From assembly GCA_947488605.1 (NCBI GenBank), contig CANKZJ010000002.1, positions 496,001 through 560,000 of the forward strand: a stretch of 64,000 nucleotides of DNA, written 5' to 3'. Both the position numbers and the translations under genes were made by a program. Of this stretch, positions 18,420 through 28,107 are shown one piece after another (the stretch's first letter is position 1; every line of letters begins with the position of its first letter). The notes under the pieces are model-generated. The model saw only the letters and a program-made list of their open reading frames with translations. It made no database searches and had not been told where the DNA came from. This DNA is from an uncultured Paracoccaceae bacterium (lineage in GTDB: Bacteria > Pseudomonadota > Alphaproteobacteria > Rhodobacterales > Rhodobacteraceae).

Positions 18420-19625
18420 TTACGCGAGGACGGTTTTCACTGTCGATGCGCGTTCGAGCATGCGATGCACCGGGCATTTGTCTGCAATTTCGAGCAGGCG
18501 CTCGCGTTGCTCTTCGGTCAAATCCCCTGACAGATGAATAATCCGTTCAAAATGATCGACCTTTGCGTCACCTGTGGCCGCATCTGCGCCGTGTTCTTTG
18601 GCATGCATAATGTCAACGCTGACACCGCTGAGAGGCCAACCTTTGCGGCGCGCATACATGCGGATTGTCATAGAGGTACATGCACCCAAACCAGCCGAGA
18701 CAAGGCCATAAGGCGTAAGACCTTTGTTGGTGCCGCCATATTTGGCAGGCTCGTCTGCCAGCATGTGATGTGGGCCGGATTGGATATCTTGCAGAAAGCC
18801 GTTTGCGTCAGCTTCGGTTACGCGCATCACGCCTTCGGGGGCTTGTGCGGGTTGTTTGGGTGTTTCAAGTTTGAGATAGCGTTTGGACCATGCTGCAATC
18901 ACATCCGCTGCGTATTCGGCATCTTCTGCGCGCGAGATAAGGTGATCTGCATCATCTAAGGTGACAAAGCTTTTGGGGTGTTTGGCGGCTAGAAAAATGT
19001 CTGATGCATTCTCGACGCCCACGGTTGCGTCACGCGGTGCATGCAGGACCAACAGCGCCGCGCCCAGTTTTGCGATTGAGGCAGACAGGGCTGCTTGGCT
19101 TACGTCTTCGACAAAGCCTTTGCCGATGCGGAAGGGACGACCACCAAGCGACACCTCTGCGACGCCTTGATCCACGATTTCGGGGATCGCTGCGGCAAAG
19201 TTATGCGTCACGTGAGATGGATCAAAGGGTGCGCCGATAGTGACGACTGCCTTGATGCTGTCCATCATGGGCGCCGCTTTCAATACTGCCGCGCCACCCA
19301 GCGAATGACCGATGATCAGTGACGGGGACATGCCGCGTGCGTCCAGCTCTTTGCAGGCAGCGATCAGGTCATCGACATTGGAGGTAAAGCTGGTATTTTC
19401 AAATTCGCCCTCGGAATGGCCAAGGCCGGTAAAGTCAAAACGCAGAACGGCGATCCCCATAGAAGACAAGCGCGCAGCGATCCGGCGCGCGGCAGTGATG
19501 TCTTTGGAACACGTGAAGCAATGCGCAAAAAGCGCCGTCGCCAGATGTGGCCCATTGGGCATATCAAGGCGCGCGGCAAGTATATCACCGGCATGGCCTT
19601 TGAAGGTAAGCTTTTCAGTTGGCAT
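18420..19625 (-). CDS. Bifunctional alpha/beta hydrolase - OsmC family protein
   Basis: Fusion of 401 residues. The N-terminal part (about 1-255) is an alpha/beta hydrolase with ALFAHCFTCSKD as oxyanion region and nucleophile elbow IGHSLGGAAVL. The C-terminal part (about 265-401) is an OsmC/Ohr-type domain with LGACTSMTIRMYARRK and a second cysteine in ADKCPVHRML; paired cysteines are used by this family to reduce organic hydroperoxides. The combination suggests handling of oxidised esters or lipids, but the substrate is unknown. ATG at 19625 follows AAAGGG; the track of residues upstream to 19709 has no homology. Confidence 0.9.
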   Translation of the reverse strand: MPTEKLTFKGHAGDILAARLDMPNGPHLATALFAHCFTCSKDITAARRIAARLSSMGIAVLRFDFTGLGHSEGEFENTSFTSNVDDLIAACKELDARGMSPSLIIGHSLGGAAVLKAAPMMDSIKAVVTIGAPFDPSHVTHNFAAAIPEIVDQGVAEVSLGGRPFRIGKGFVEDVSQAALSASIAKLGAALLVLHAPRDATVGVENASDIFLAAKHPKSFVTLDDADHLISRAEDAEYAADVIAAWSKRYLKLETPKQPAQAPEGVMRVTEADANGFLQDIQSGPHHMLADEPAKYGGTNKGLTPYGLVSAGLGACTSMTIRMYARRKGWPLSGVSVDIMHAKEHGADAATGDAKVDHFERIIHLSGDLTEEQRERLLEIADKCPVHRMLERASTVKTVLA

Positions 19626-19730
19626 ATCAGTGCCCTTTCTTTGAAGTTGACACAGACATGGACCCGCCGGGGGGCAACCCGCAAGGTTGATGCCGATCAA
19701 TCGCGGCAAGGTGAGAGATGTTACGGACGG

Positions 19731-21074
19731 CTAGGTCAGTCCCATCAAGGCCGGATCATGGGGGTATTTCGTCAGGTTTTCATACCCGTCCTCCGTGATC
19801 AGCACCTGATCTTCCAACTTGATAGAAAAGTCACCATCTTCGGGACTGATCAGCGCCTCAACACAAAGGGTCATGCCCGGTTCCAGCGCATAGTCAAACG
19901 CGCCAGCAACCATGCGGTCGGGGTACACGACCAAAGGCCATTCATCACAAAGGCCGACGCCGTGCATCAAGCAGCTGTATTTGAGCTTTTGATACTTATC
20001 CGGCAGGCGATGGCCATTCTCGCTCAACTCTTGAAGAGTGACGCCAGGTTTGAGCATATCCATGTTGTAATTGATATGTTCGACGCCAATTTGCATGGCT
20101 TCGATCATATCTGGACGCGGCTTGTGGTCGCCGACCCACCAGGTCCGGCTGATATCAATGCAGATACCGTAGGAACCGATCAGGTCCGTATCAAAAGCGA
20201 CGATTTCATTGTTCTGCACAATCCGCCCGCCACATTCTTGGAACCAAGGGTTGGTGCGTGGTCCTGAAGACAATAAGCGCGTTTCGATCCATTCGCCGCC
20301 CCGGCGTATGTTTTCGGCGTGCAGCACCGCCCAAATATCATCCTCGGACATATTTCCCTGCGGCACGCCTGCTCGGGCGGCATCCTCCATTGCGTAGCAG
20401 GCGGCCTCACAGGCGTGGCTTGCGCAGCGCATTGCTTTGATTTCATCGGGGCCTTTGATGCTGCGCGCTTTCTCGGTCAACTCCTCGCCGTCTTTGACAG
20501 TAAATCCTTTCGCCTCAAGCCCGCGCAGACCGTGCAGCATGATCTTATCGACGGCGATGCGCGTATTGCCGCCGCCATGTGCTTTGATCAGGTCTTTGAC
20601 CTCGTCTGCAAAATTATGGGCAGCCGGGTCGATCATATCACCACGGCCGAAGTAGAAAAGATCCGCGCCCTTGCGTTGCTCGTTCACCAATGGATTGAAT
20701 TTACTGAGGAAAACGGCGTTCTTGTAATCCCAGATCACCATGTATCCGTCAGCGCAAACCAGACAGGCGCGAAACGGATTGTGGGTGTTCCACAATTGCA
20801 TGTTGGTGCTGTCAGTGGCGTAGCGAATGTTGAGGGGGTCAAACATCAGCACGCCGCCGTAGTCACGGGCGTTGACGGCTTGGATCAGTCGTTTGTGCCG
20901 CCAATCGCGCATGGTGGGCAAGTCGGGCAAGGGAAGCCCGGCGGCGGCCCATTCGTTGAAAGCCAGTTGGGTTGGTCCAATTTCAACGCGATCTTGATTG
21001 TTGGGTGTGCCATCGCCCAGCGTCGCACCCCGGGTCGGGTCAATTTTACGGGCATCGCGGTAGTGGGTGTTCAT
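19731..21074 (-). CDS. dddP: Dimethylsulfoniopropionate lyase DddP
   Basis: M24-family metalloenzyme that cleaves DMSP to dimethyl sulfide and acrylate in the cytosol. The 447-residue protein is collinear with known roseobacter DddP. All residues reported as metal ligands or catalytic in the DddP structure fall at the same numbers here: D295 and D297 (AFDTDLIG), D307 (CIDISR), H371 (LMHGVG), D377 (GLCDEWP), E406 (LCVEAL) and E421 (IKLEDQ). The characteristic NIRYATDSTNMQLWNTHNPF and RLLSSGPRTNPWFQECG are present. ATG at 21074 follows GAGGA. No regulator or acrylate gene lies next to it, so it seems to stand alone. Confidence 0.96.
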   Translation of the reverse strand: MNTHYRDARKIDPTRGATLGDGTPNNQDRVEIGPTQLAFNEWAAAGLPLPDLPTMRDWRHKRLIQAVNARDYGGVLMFDPLNIRYATDSTNMQLWNTHNPFRACLVCADGYMVIWDYKNAVFLSKFNPLVNEQRKGADLFYFGRGDMIDPAAHNFADEVKDLIKAHGGGNTRIAVDKIMLHGLRGLEAKGFTVKDGEELTEKARSIKGPDEIKAMRCASHACEAACYAMEDAARAGVPQGNMSEDDIWAVLHAENIRRGGEWIETRLLSSGPRTNPWFQECGGRIVQNNEIVAFDTDLIGSYGICIDISRTWWVGDHKPRPDMIEAMQIGVEHINYNMDMLKPGVTLQELSENGHRLPDKYQKLKYSCLMHGVGLCDEWPLVVYPDRMVAGAFDYALEPGMTLCVEALISPEDGDFSIKLEDQVLITEDGYENLTKYPHDPALMGLT

Positions 21075-21190
21075 CACATGATCCTCGGCCTTGATAGGAG
21101 GAGTATGCGGGTCTTGGACGCAAAATATTGTCAGAAATCGACATTTTCAGGTCTGCTGGCGAGGGCAAGGTGCCTTTCTGGCGGCTTATC

Positions 21191-21556
21191 TCAGAACACA
21201 AATGCCATCAAAAAGATCAGGACGATGATCGCAAGGTAGATGTTTTTGATGGTCCGCATGAGCCCAAAGACGGTGCTGAAAACGCCGCCTATCCCCCCGG
21301 CTGTAGGAGAGATAGATGCGGTACTGCGCTGGTTTTCTTGACTGGTCATGCTGGGAGATGTTGCCGCCTGGCGTTTGGTTTGACCGTCCCAAGGCGAGTG
21401 TTGTTTGCCAGCATGCGTCGCTGGGTTTGCCTTTGCAGGCTGCTTGGAGGTTTCATCACGCAGCGACGTCATTGTACCTGATGGTCGCTTCGAAGAGCCG
21501 CGATATGCTGTGGAGGGGCCTTTGTAACGCACGTCGATGGGGTGGTATTTGGTCAT
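21191..21556 (-). CDS. Hypothetical protein with C-terminal membrane anchor
   Basis: Unrecognised protein of 121 residues. The first 85 residues are polar, rich in Ser, Thr, Lys and Pro and probably disordered; the last 25 (about 97-121) form one membrane segment after GLMRTIKN. This tail-anchored shape gives no functional hint. Its ATG overlaps the stop codon of the upstream SnoaL-like gene by four bases, so the pair is one operon. It ends 116 bases from the start of dddP, on the same strand. Confidence 0.6.
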   Translation of the reverse strand: MTKYHPIDVRYKGPSTAYRGSSKRPSGTMTSLRDETSKQPAKANPATHAGKQHSPWDGQTKRQAATSPSMTSQENQRSTASISPTAGGIGGVFSTVFGLMRTIKNIYLAIIVLIFLMAFVF

Positions 21557-21945
21557 TTGCCTTCGGCCTGCCTTGCATAGTCTTCTGCATCAAACCAACC
21601 ACGTGATGCTTTTACTTTGAGGTCCTCGCTAATTTCCCATTCTTCCCAGCCGCGTACCTTCAATGGGTTGCCGCTTGCTGCATCGTGCCCGGTAAACGTC
21701 CAAACGAAAATTGCATGGGTTCCTGCGCACCGCAGATCATCGCAAGTGAGCGTCAAATCGGGGACATCGGCATAAAAACCTGCCGCCATGTCCTGTACCC
21801 GTGATCGGCCAGACCAAGGCTCGCCGTTGTTAATAATGATTTCACCGTTTTCGGCGTAGAACGAAGCTACTGCTTTTGCAGACTTCGAATTCCATGCCGC
21901 AGTATAATCTGCCGCCATTTTTGTTACGGCTGGTACATCAATCAT
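21553..21945 (-). CDS. NTF2/SnoaL-like family protein
   Basis: Protein of 130 residues with the cone-shaped NTF2 fold: an N-terminal helix with TKMAADYTAAWNSKSAKAVASFYAE split over residues 8-32, then NNGEPWSGRSRVQDMAAGF, VPDLTLTCDDL and FVWTFTGHDAASGNPLKVRGWEEW. Members include polyketide cyclases, isomerases and non-enzymatic ligand binders, so the substrate cannot be named. It is the first gene of a two-gene operon with the small anchored protein. Confidence 0.8.
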   Translation of the reverse strand: MIDVPAVTKMAADYTAAWNSKSAKAVASFYAENGEIIINNGEPWSGRSRVQDMAAGFYADVPDLTLTCDDLRCAGTHAIFVWTFTGHDAASGNPLKVRGWEEWEISEDLKVKASRGWFDAEDYARQAEGK

Positions 21946-22070
21946 GGGTCCACCTTATGTGCGTCAAGAACGTTACTATGACATTTGATTTTCGTTAGTC
22001 CAGTTTGGTCCTAGCGACTGCTCATGCCCCGACACCATATCGTTATCTCGTAAAACAGGCCGGAAAAACA

Positions 22071-22106
22071 AAAAAAGCCCCGCCAGATTGCTCTGACGGG
22101 GCTTTT
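22071..22106 (-). terminator. Terminator of glnB-glnA
   Basis: Read on the minus strand, stem GCCCCGTCAGA/TCTGGCGGGGC is followed by seven T residues, 15 bases after the glnA stop codon. Confidence 0.92.
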
Positions 22107-22120
22107 CGTAGCTTTGGAAT

Positions 22121-23527
22121 TTAGCAGCTGTAATACATCTTGTATTCCATTGGGTGCGGTGTGTGCTCGTAGGCGTAAACCTCTTCCCACTTCAGCTCCA
22201 TGTAACCTTCCAGTTGGTCTTTGGTGAACACGTCACCGGCCAACAGGAATTCGTGATCTGCTTCAAGCGCTTCGAGCGCTTCACGCAAGGAGCCACAGAC
22301 GGTTGGGATTTCGGCCAACTCTTCTGGTGGCAGATCGTAGAGGTCCTTGTCCGAAGACGGGCCCGGATCGATCTTATTCTTGATGCCGTTAAGACCAGCC
22401 ATCAACAGGGCTGCAAAGCACAGGTATGGGTTGGCTGCTGGATCAGGGAAGCGGGCCTCGACGCGCTTGGCCTTTGGGTTTTCGGCCCATGGGATACGCA
22501 CACAACCAGACCGGTTCCGTGCAGAGTATGCGCGCAGAACGGGGGCTTCAAAACCTGGGATCAGGCGCTTGTAGCTGTTTGTAGAAGGGTTGGTGATCGC
22601 GTTCAGCGCTTGTGCGTGCTTGAGGATACCACCGATGAAGTAGAGTGCCTCTTGTGACAGATCCGCGTATTTGTCGCCTGCAAAGATCGGCTTGCCGTCT
22701 TTGAAGATCGACATGTTCACGTGCATACCGGTGCCGTTATCGCCAGCGATTGGCTTTGGCATGAATGTCGCTGATTTGCCGTAAGCTTGTGCGACGTTGT
22801 GGATAACGTATTTGTATTTCTGCAGCTCGTCCGCTTGATGCGTCAGCGAGCCAAAGATCAAACCCAGCTCGTGCTGGCAAGACGCAACTTCGTGGTGGTG
22901 CTTGTCGACCTTCATGCCCATGCGCTTCATGGTAGACAGCATCTCGGAGCGCATTTCTTGCGCGTCGTCGATTGGGTTCACAGGAAAGTAGCCGCCTTTG
23001 ATGCCGGGACGGTGGCCAGTGTTGCCCATCTCGTACTCAGTATCTGTGTTCCATGCGCCGTCGATTGCATCGACTTCGAAGGACACTTTGTTCATGGAAA
23101 CGCTGAAACGCACGTCGTCAAAAACGAAGAATTCAGCTTCTGGGCCCCAGTAGGACACATCACCGATGCCTGTCGACTTGAGGTATTCCTCGGCTTTTAC
23201 CGCAGTACCACGTGGGTCACGGTCATAGGCTTCCATCGTATCAGGCTCGACGATGTTACAGTTAATGCAAACTGTCTTTTCCGCGTAGAACGGATCAACA
23301 TAGGCACTTTCGGCCTGTGGCATCAGTTTCATGTCGGACTGATCGATTGATTTCCAACCGGCAATTGAAGATCCGTCAAACATGAAGCCTTCTTCAAGGA
23401 AGTCTTCGTCAACGAGATCTGCAACGACAGTGACGTGTTGCAGTTTGCCGCGTGGATCAGTGAAACGGATGTCGACGTAGTCGGCTTCTTCGTCCTTGAT
23501 CAGTTTCAGAACAGCTTTGTTGTCCAT
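22121..23527 (-). CDS. glnA: Glutamine synthetase, type I
   Basis: Central ammonia-assimilation enzyme, making glutamine from glutamate, ammonia and ATP. The 468-residue protein has the GSI landmarks MFDGSSIAGW, NGTGMHVNMS and RNRSGCVRIPW. The adenylylation tyrosine is present at exactly residue 397 (KDLYDLPPEE), so activity is probably controlled by GlnE together with PII. It follows glnB by 33 bases in the normal alphaproteobacterial glnB-glnA operon. Confidence 0.98.
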   Translation of the reverse strand: MDNKAVLKLIKDEEADYVDIRFTDPRGKLQHVTVVADLVDEDFLEEGFMFDGSSIAGWKSIDQSDMKLMPQAESAYVDPFYAEKTVCINCNIVEPDTMEAYDRDPRGTAVKAEEYLKSTGIGDVSYWGPEAEFFVFDDVRFSVSMNKVSFEVDAIDGAWNTDTEYEMGNTGHRPGIKGGYFPVNPIDDAQEMRSEMLSTMKRMGMKVDKHHHEVASCQHELGLIFGSLTHQADELQKYKYVIHNVAQAYGKSATFMPKPIAGDNGTGMHVNMSIFKDGKPIFAGDKYADLSQEALYFIGGILKHAQALNAITNPSTNSYKRLIPGFEAPVLRAYSARNRSGCVRIPWAENPKAKRVEARFPDPAANPYLCFAALLMAGLNGIKNKIDPGPSSDKDLYDLPPEELAEIPTVCGSLREALEALEADHEFLLAGDVFTKDQLEGYMELKWEEVYAYEHTPHPMEYKMYYSC

Positions 23528-23560
23528 CTATGATGTCCCTTTTTGCAGTGTAGATGTAAA

Positions 23561-23926
<366 letters not shown>

Positions 23927-24072
23927 TTAGTGGTGAGACCATTTCCCTTGCATATGGACAATTCGTGTCGGAACCTGAATACAAGTTGGTCAGGCGAAAG
24001 AGTACGTGTTGCTTAATTTTTGTGCAAGTTGTTCATATACTGCGCACAATAAGAACTATAAGCGAGAATGAG

Positions 24073-25743
24073 ATGAGTGAACTGTTAACCGCCGCCCAAA
24101 TGCGCGCCATTGAACAAGCCGCGATTGCCGAGGGTAGCGTGACGGGTTTGGAGTTGATGGAGCGGGCAGGTCGCTGTGTCGTTGAGGCCATATTTGAAGA
24201 GTGGCCGGAGATTGCGCCATCTTGGGGGCCAGCCCCCAAACCCCCGGAGTATTTGTTGCAAGATGATGAGCAAGGGGAGCATCGGGCCGTTGTATTATGT
24301 GGGCCGGGTAACAACGGTGGGGATGGATTTGTTGTCGCGCGCCTTTTGAAAGAGGCGGGTTGGGATGTTGATGTCTTCTTACATGGCGATCCCGATAAAC
24401 TCCCTCCTGATGCGCGCGCAAATTACGAGCTTTGGCAGATCGATAATGATCTTGAACCCATCGATTTGTTCGATGCGTGGGAGCACGACTATGCTCTTGC
24501 TGTTGATGCGATCTTTGGCACAGGCGTGTCGCGCCCGTTGGCGGATGACGTTCTGCAGGCGCTTGACGATATGGGTGACATCAAAAGGACTGTTGCCGTT
24601 GACATTACTTCTGGCATTTGTGCCAACAGCGGTCGCGCGCTGCGGCCTGCTCATCTAAACGGTATTCCACCATTTGCAGGCGCACATCTTTGTGTGACGT
24701 TTCATGCGGGCAAGATTGGTCATTTGCTGGCGGATACACCTGAGATTACCAAGAAGTTGAAGGTCGTTGATATCGGGTTGAACCGACAGGACGCTTTGCG
24801 GCGTCTGGGGTACTTGGCACCTAAGGATGGCAGCCAAGACCGCGATAAGACCGTGATCGTGAAACTGCATGAGCGCGATATTTTTACAGCCGCCTTTATG
24901 CATGGCCAAAGTATTCTCGATAAGGATTTGTTCGGTCATAAATATGCGCATGGTCACGCGCTTGTTGTGGCCGGGGGCAACGGCCAAGGTGGTGCGGCGC
25001 GTCTGGCGGCAAGATCAGCTTTGCGCATCGGAGCAGGGGCTGTCACCGTTGGATGTCGACCCGCAGCGTTTGCCGAGAATGCAGCACATCTGAATGCCGT
25101 TATGTTGCGCAAGTTTGAAGATGACGCAGCCCTAACGCGGGCTTTGGAGGACGCGCGCTTTAATGCACTTTGCCTAGGTCCGGGGATGGGTGTGACCAAA
25201 AAGGGCCAAGCTCTTGTTGAGGCAGGATTGATGAGCGGCCGTGCCATTGTGTTGGACGCCGATGCGCTGACATTGATTGGACGGGATGCACCGCTGTTTG
25301 CGATGTTGCATGAAACCTGTGTGCTGACGCCGCATGCCGGTGAATTCGCACGGCTGTTTCCCGACATCGCCAAAAAGCTAGATGAGCCTGCCTCGCATGG
25401 GCCTGCCTATTCCAAGGTTGATGCGACGCGTGATGCGGCCAAACGTGCAGGTTGCGTGGTTGTGTTTAAGGGGCCGGATACAGTGATCGCGGATCACAAC
25501 GGTCACTGTGTGATCAACGGATCTGTATATGAACGGTCCGCACCTTGGTTGGCGACAGCTGGATCGGGTGACGTGCTGGCTGGTTTTATTACAGGTTTGC
25601 TTGCGCGTGGTTTTGCCCCAATGCAGGCGGCTGAAACCGGCGCTTGGTTGCACACGGAATGCGCACTTTCTTTTGGTCCAGGCCTGATTGCAGAAGACCT
25701 CTCGGAGGAATTGCCAAAAGTCTTTCGTGCATTGGGATTATAG
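24073..25743 (+). CDS. nnrDE: Bifunctional NAD(P)H-hydrate epimerase / ADP-dependent NAD(P)HX dehydratase
   Basis: Repair enzyme that returns hydrated NADH and NADPH to their normal form. The protein of 556 residues has an N-terminal epimerase domain (about 1-215) with CGPGNNGGDGFVVARLL and AVDAIFGTGVSRPL, and a C-terminal ribokinase-like dehydratase domain (about 250-556) with HALVVAGGNGQGGAARL and ATAGSGDVLAGFITGLLA, which holds the nucleotide and catalytic aspartate. ATG at 24073 begins the family start MSELLTAAQMRAIEQ; a longer frame to 23965 is not supported. Confidence 0.96.
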   Translation: MSELLTAAQMRAIEQAAIAEGSVTGLELMERAGRCVVEAIFEEWPEIAPSWGPAPKPPEYLLQDDEQGEHRAVVLCGPGNNGGDGFVVARLLKEAGWDVDVFLHGDPDKLPPDARANYELWQIDNDLEPIDLFDAWEHDYALAVDAIFGTGVSRPLADDVLQALDDMGDIKRTVAVDITSGICANSGRALRPAHLNGIPPFAGAHLCVTFHAGKIGHLLADTPEITKKLKVVDIGLNRQDALRRLGYLAPKDGSQDRDKTVIVKLHERDIFTAAFMHGQSILDKDLFGHKYAHGHALVVAGGNGQGGAARLAARSALRIGAGAVTVGCRPAAFAENAAHLNAVMLRKFEDDAALTRALEDARFNALCLGPGMGVTKKGQALVEAGLMSGRAIVLDADALTLIGRDAPLFAMLHETCVLTPHAGEFARLFPDIAKKLDEPASHGPAYSKVDATRDAAKRAGCVVVFKGPDTVIADHNGHCVINGSVYERSAPWLATAGSGDVLAGFITGLLARGFAPMQAAETGAWLHTECALSFGPGLIAEDLSEELPKVFRALGL

Positions 25744-25830
25744 GCGATTTTTTCTCTCGCATCCGCTGCATTCCTTTGCTAGACAGCGCGCAACCGGGGG
25801 CAGGCCCAAAACCTGCCCCTTTTTGATCAT

Positions 25831-25915
25831 GCGGGTGTGGCGGAATTGGTAGACGCACCAGATTTAGGTTCTGGCGCCGCGAGGCGTGGGGGTTCGAGTC
25901 CCTTCACCCGCACCA
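25831..25915 (+). tRNA. tRNA-Leu (anticodon TAG)
   Basis: Type II tRNA of 85 bases including an encoded CCA. Acceptor arms GCGGGTG and CACCCGC pair; the anticodon stem CCAGA/TCTGG encloses a seven-base loop with anticodon TAG; a long variable arm and the T-arm GGTTCGAGTCC follow. It reads CUA and related leucine codons. Confidence 0.97.
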
Positions 25916-25939
25916 AGTTTGAAAAAAGAAGGACAGCAC

Positions 25940-27274
25940 ATGCAGGTCAACGAGACCCTAAACGAAGGCCTTAAGCGCGGCTATACAATCACAGTGACCG
26001 CAGCCGAGCTTGATGCAAAGGTTGATGAGAAGCTCAAAGAAGCGCAGCCAACCGTTGAAATGAAGGGTTTCCGCAAGGGTAAAGTGCCAATGGCACTGTT
26101 GCGCAAGCAGTTCGGTCAGCGCCTGATGGGCGAAAGCATGCAAGAAGCCATTGATGGCGCGCTGTCTACACACCTAGAAGAATCTGGTGATCGTCCGGCT
26201 GCTCAGCCAGAGATGAAGATGACCAACGAAGACTGGAAAGAGGGCGACGACGTTGTCGTGGATGTGTCCTATGAGAAGCTTCCAGAAATCGAAGATGTCG
26301 ATTTTGCCAAGATCAAGCTCGAGCGCATGGTCGTGAAGGCAGATGAAGATTCGGTCAAAGAAGCTCTCGATAATCTCGCTGAAAGCCCACAGGCTGTCAC
26401 ATATGAGGCGAAAAAGACCCAAGCCAAGAAAGACGACCAAGTTGTGTTGGATTTCTTGGGCAAGGTTGACGGTGAGCCTTTTGAAGGCGGCGCTGCAGAA
26501 GATTACCCGCTTGTGCTGGGCTCCAATTCATTCATTCCGGGCTTTGAAGATGGCTTGTTGAAGGTCAAAGCTGGTGATGAAAAGGACGTCGAAGTGACGT
26601 TCCCTGATGATTATCAAGCCGAAAACCTTGCTGGCAAGAAAGCTGTGTTTTCCTGCACAATCAAATCCGTGAACGGCCCTAAGAAGCCAAAAATGGATGA
26701 TGAATTGGCGAAAAAATTCGGTGCTGAAGATCTTGAAGCACTCAAGGCACAAATCACTGAGCGTTTGGAAGCTGAATACACGGGTGCCGCCCGTGCCGTT
26801 GCAAAACGTGGTTTATTGGATGCGCTGGATAAGAAGGTTAAATTCGACCTGCCAGCGTCTTTGGTCGAGGCGGAAGCCAATCAGATTGCCCACCAGCTGT
26901 GGCATGAAGAGAACCCCGAAGTTGAAGGCCATGATCATCCAGAGATCAAGCCAACCAAAGAGCACAACAAGCTTGCCGAGCGTCGCGTGAAGCTGGGACT
27001 TTTGTTGGCTGACATTGGTCAAAAAGCTGAAGTGCAGGTCACGGATCAGGAAATGACCCAAGCGATCATGAACCAAGCGCGTCAGTATCCGGGCCAAGAG
27101 CGCCAGTTCTTCGAGTTCGTGCAGCAGAACGCACAGTTCCGTCAGCAGCTGCAAGCGCCACTGTTTGAAGATAAAGTCGTTGACCACATCTTTGAGAATG
27201 CCGCGATGAAAGACAAAGAAGTCAGCAAAGACGACCTGCAAAAGGCTGTCGAGAAGCTTGAAGAAGAAGAGTAA
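25940..27274 (+). CDS. tig: Trigger factor
   Basis: Ribosome-associated chaperone and peptidyl-prolyl isomerase for nascent chains, 444 residues. The ribosome-binding signature GFRKGKVP is at about residue 44, the FKBP-type domain spans about 155-245 ([26 protein letters not shown]), and the helical C-terminal domain follows, ending in acidic EKLEEEE. ATG at 25940 follows GAAGGA; the upstream frame runs through the tRNA and is rejected. Confidence 0.97.
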   Translation: MQVNETLNEGLKRGYTITVTAAELDAKVDEKLKEAQPTVEMKGFRKGKVPMALLRKQFGQRLMGESMQEAIDGALSTHLEESGDRPAAQPEMKMTNEDWKEGDDVVVDVSYEKLPEIEDVDFAKIKLERMVVKADEDSVKEALDNLAESPQAVTYEAKKTQAKKDDQVVLDFLGKVDGEPFEGGAAEDYPLVLGSNSFIPGFEDGLLKVKAGDEKDVEVTFPDDYQAENLAGKKAVFSCTIKSVNGPKKPKMDDELAKKFGAEDLEALKAQITERLEAEYTGAARAVAKRGLLDALDKKVKFDLPASLVEAEANQIAHQLWHEENPEVEGHDHPEIKPTKEHNKLAERRVKLGLLLADIGQKAEVQVTDQEMTQAIMNQARQYPGQERQFFEFVQQNAQFRQQLQAPLFEDKVVDHIFENAAMKDKEVSKDDLQKAVEKLEEEE

Positions 27275-27300
27275 CGCCTTCTACGACACATAAGTAAAAG

Positions 27301-27326
27301 GGCGTCCCATGTGGGGCGCCTTTTTT
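27301..27326 (+). terminator. Terminator after tig
   Basis: Stem GGCGTCCC/GGGGCGCC with four-base loop and six T residues, 27 bases after the tig stop. Confidence 0.92.
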
Positions 27327-27387
27327 CGTTTTAAGGTCTCAGTTTTTGCTGTGGTGGTCTGACAAGGCGCTGTGTCGTGTGGCCCGT

Positions 27388-28023
27388 TCATTCATCGTAG
27401 AGCCGGTTCTTATCGTTATGCGTCAGTCGCGCCTCGATTTCGTTCAGTGTCAGGCCAGAATGCGATTGGTCATGCAAAGCCTGAGCATAAGTTGGCAGCC
27501 CGTCCGTAGGTGCGGCAAGATCCGGCTGCCACAGATGAGAGCGGATGATTGCTTTGCCGCAATGATAGAACGCCTCTTGGACTTTCACCACAATGGCAAA
27601 GTCTGGAACGCGGGTCTTGATTGCCATGGTTTCGCGTAAAGTCAGATCGCGCACGACCTGTGCGGTGCCGTTGACGCGGACAACTTCGTTGCGGTTTGGG
27701 ACCAAGAAGATAAGGCCAATATGCCCGGTTTCGAAGATATTCTGGAAGCTGTCAAACCTGTGGTTGCCCGGCCTGTCGGGGATGGCCAATGTTGCGCGAT
27801 CCACGACTTTTACAAACCCTGCTGGATCACCCTTGGGTGACGCGTCTATGTTACCAGCACGGTCTACAGTCGACATCACCATGAAAGGCGAGCGTTCGAT
27901 CCAAACGCGGCAATGGTCGTCGATATGATCAAGAACCTTAAGTTTTTGTGCCGCGTGGATGCCATCAACAACCTGTCTTACGCTGTCCATAGATGTCAGC
28001 ACGTCCTTGGATTGGTATGACAC
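27388..28023 (-). CDS. Pyridoxamine 5'-phosphate oxidase-like FMN-binding protein
   Basis: Protein of 211 residues with the split-barrel flavin fold of the PPOX family: FMVMSTVDRAGNIDASPKGD near residue 49, IPDRPGNHRFDSFQNIF near residue 80, and IGLIFLVPNRNEVVRVNGTAQV, which matches the MSMEG_1061-type subgroup. Likely a flavin- or F420-dependent oxidoreductase or heme/flavin binder; the true substrate is unknown. It starts with GTG at 28023 by the full-length match; ATG at 27990 would remove 11 residues. Confidence 0.85.
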   Translation of the reverse strand: MSYQSKDVLTSMDSVRQVVDGIHAAQKLKVLDHIDDHCRVWIERSPFMVMSTVDRAGNIDASPKGDPAGFVKVVDRATLAIPDRPGNHRFDSFQNIFETGHIGLIFLVPNRNEVVRVNGTAQVVRDLTLRETMAIKTRVPDFAIVVKVQEAFYHCGKAIIRSHLWQPDLAAPTDGLPTYAQALHDQSHSGLTLNEIEARLTHNDKNRLYDE

Positions 28024-28107
28024 TTTGCAGTTATCCTGTTTTGCGTTTGGGATAACTTACGCGAACAGAACGGTAATGGAACCCTCGCGGCACAAGGTTC
28101 GGCGGCA

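Noticed and set aside
20319..21239. Plus-strand frame of 306 codons and another at 19416-20267
   Set aside because: Both are antisense to dddP and the hydrolase-OsmC gene, which are securely identified.
24020..24049. Inverted repeat TTGTGC/GCACAA between glnB and nnrDE as an NtrC site
   Set aside because: The spacer of 18 bases does not fit a known NtrC site, and six-base arms at this distance can occur by chance.
25886..25940. Upstream extension of trigger factor
   Set aside because: The extra codons run through the 3' half of tRNA-Leu; a good ribosome site supports ATG 25940.
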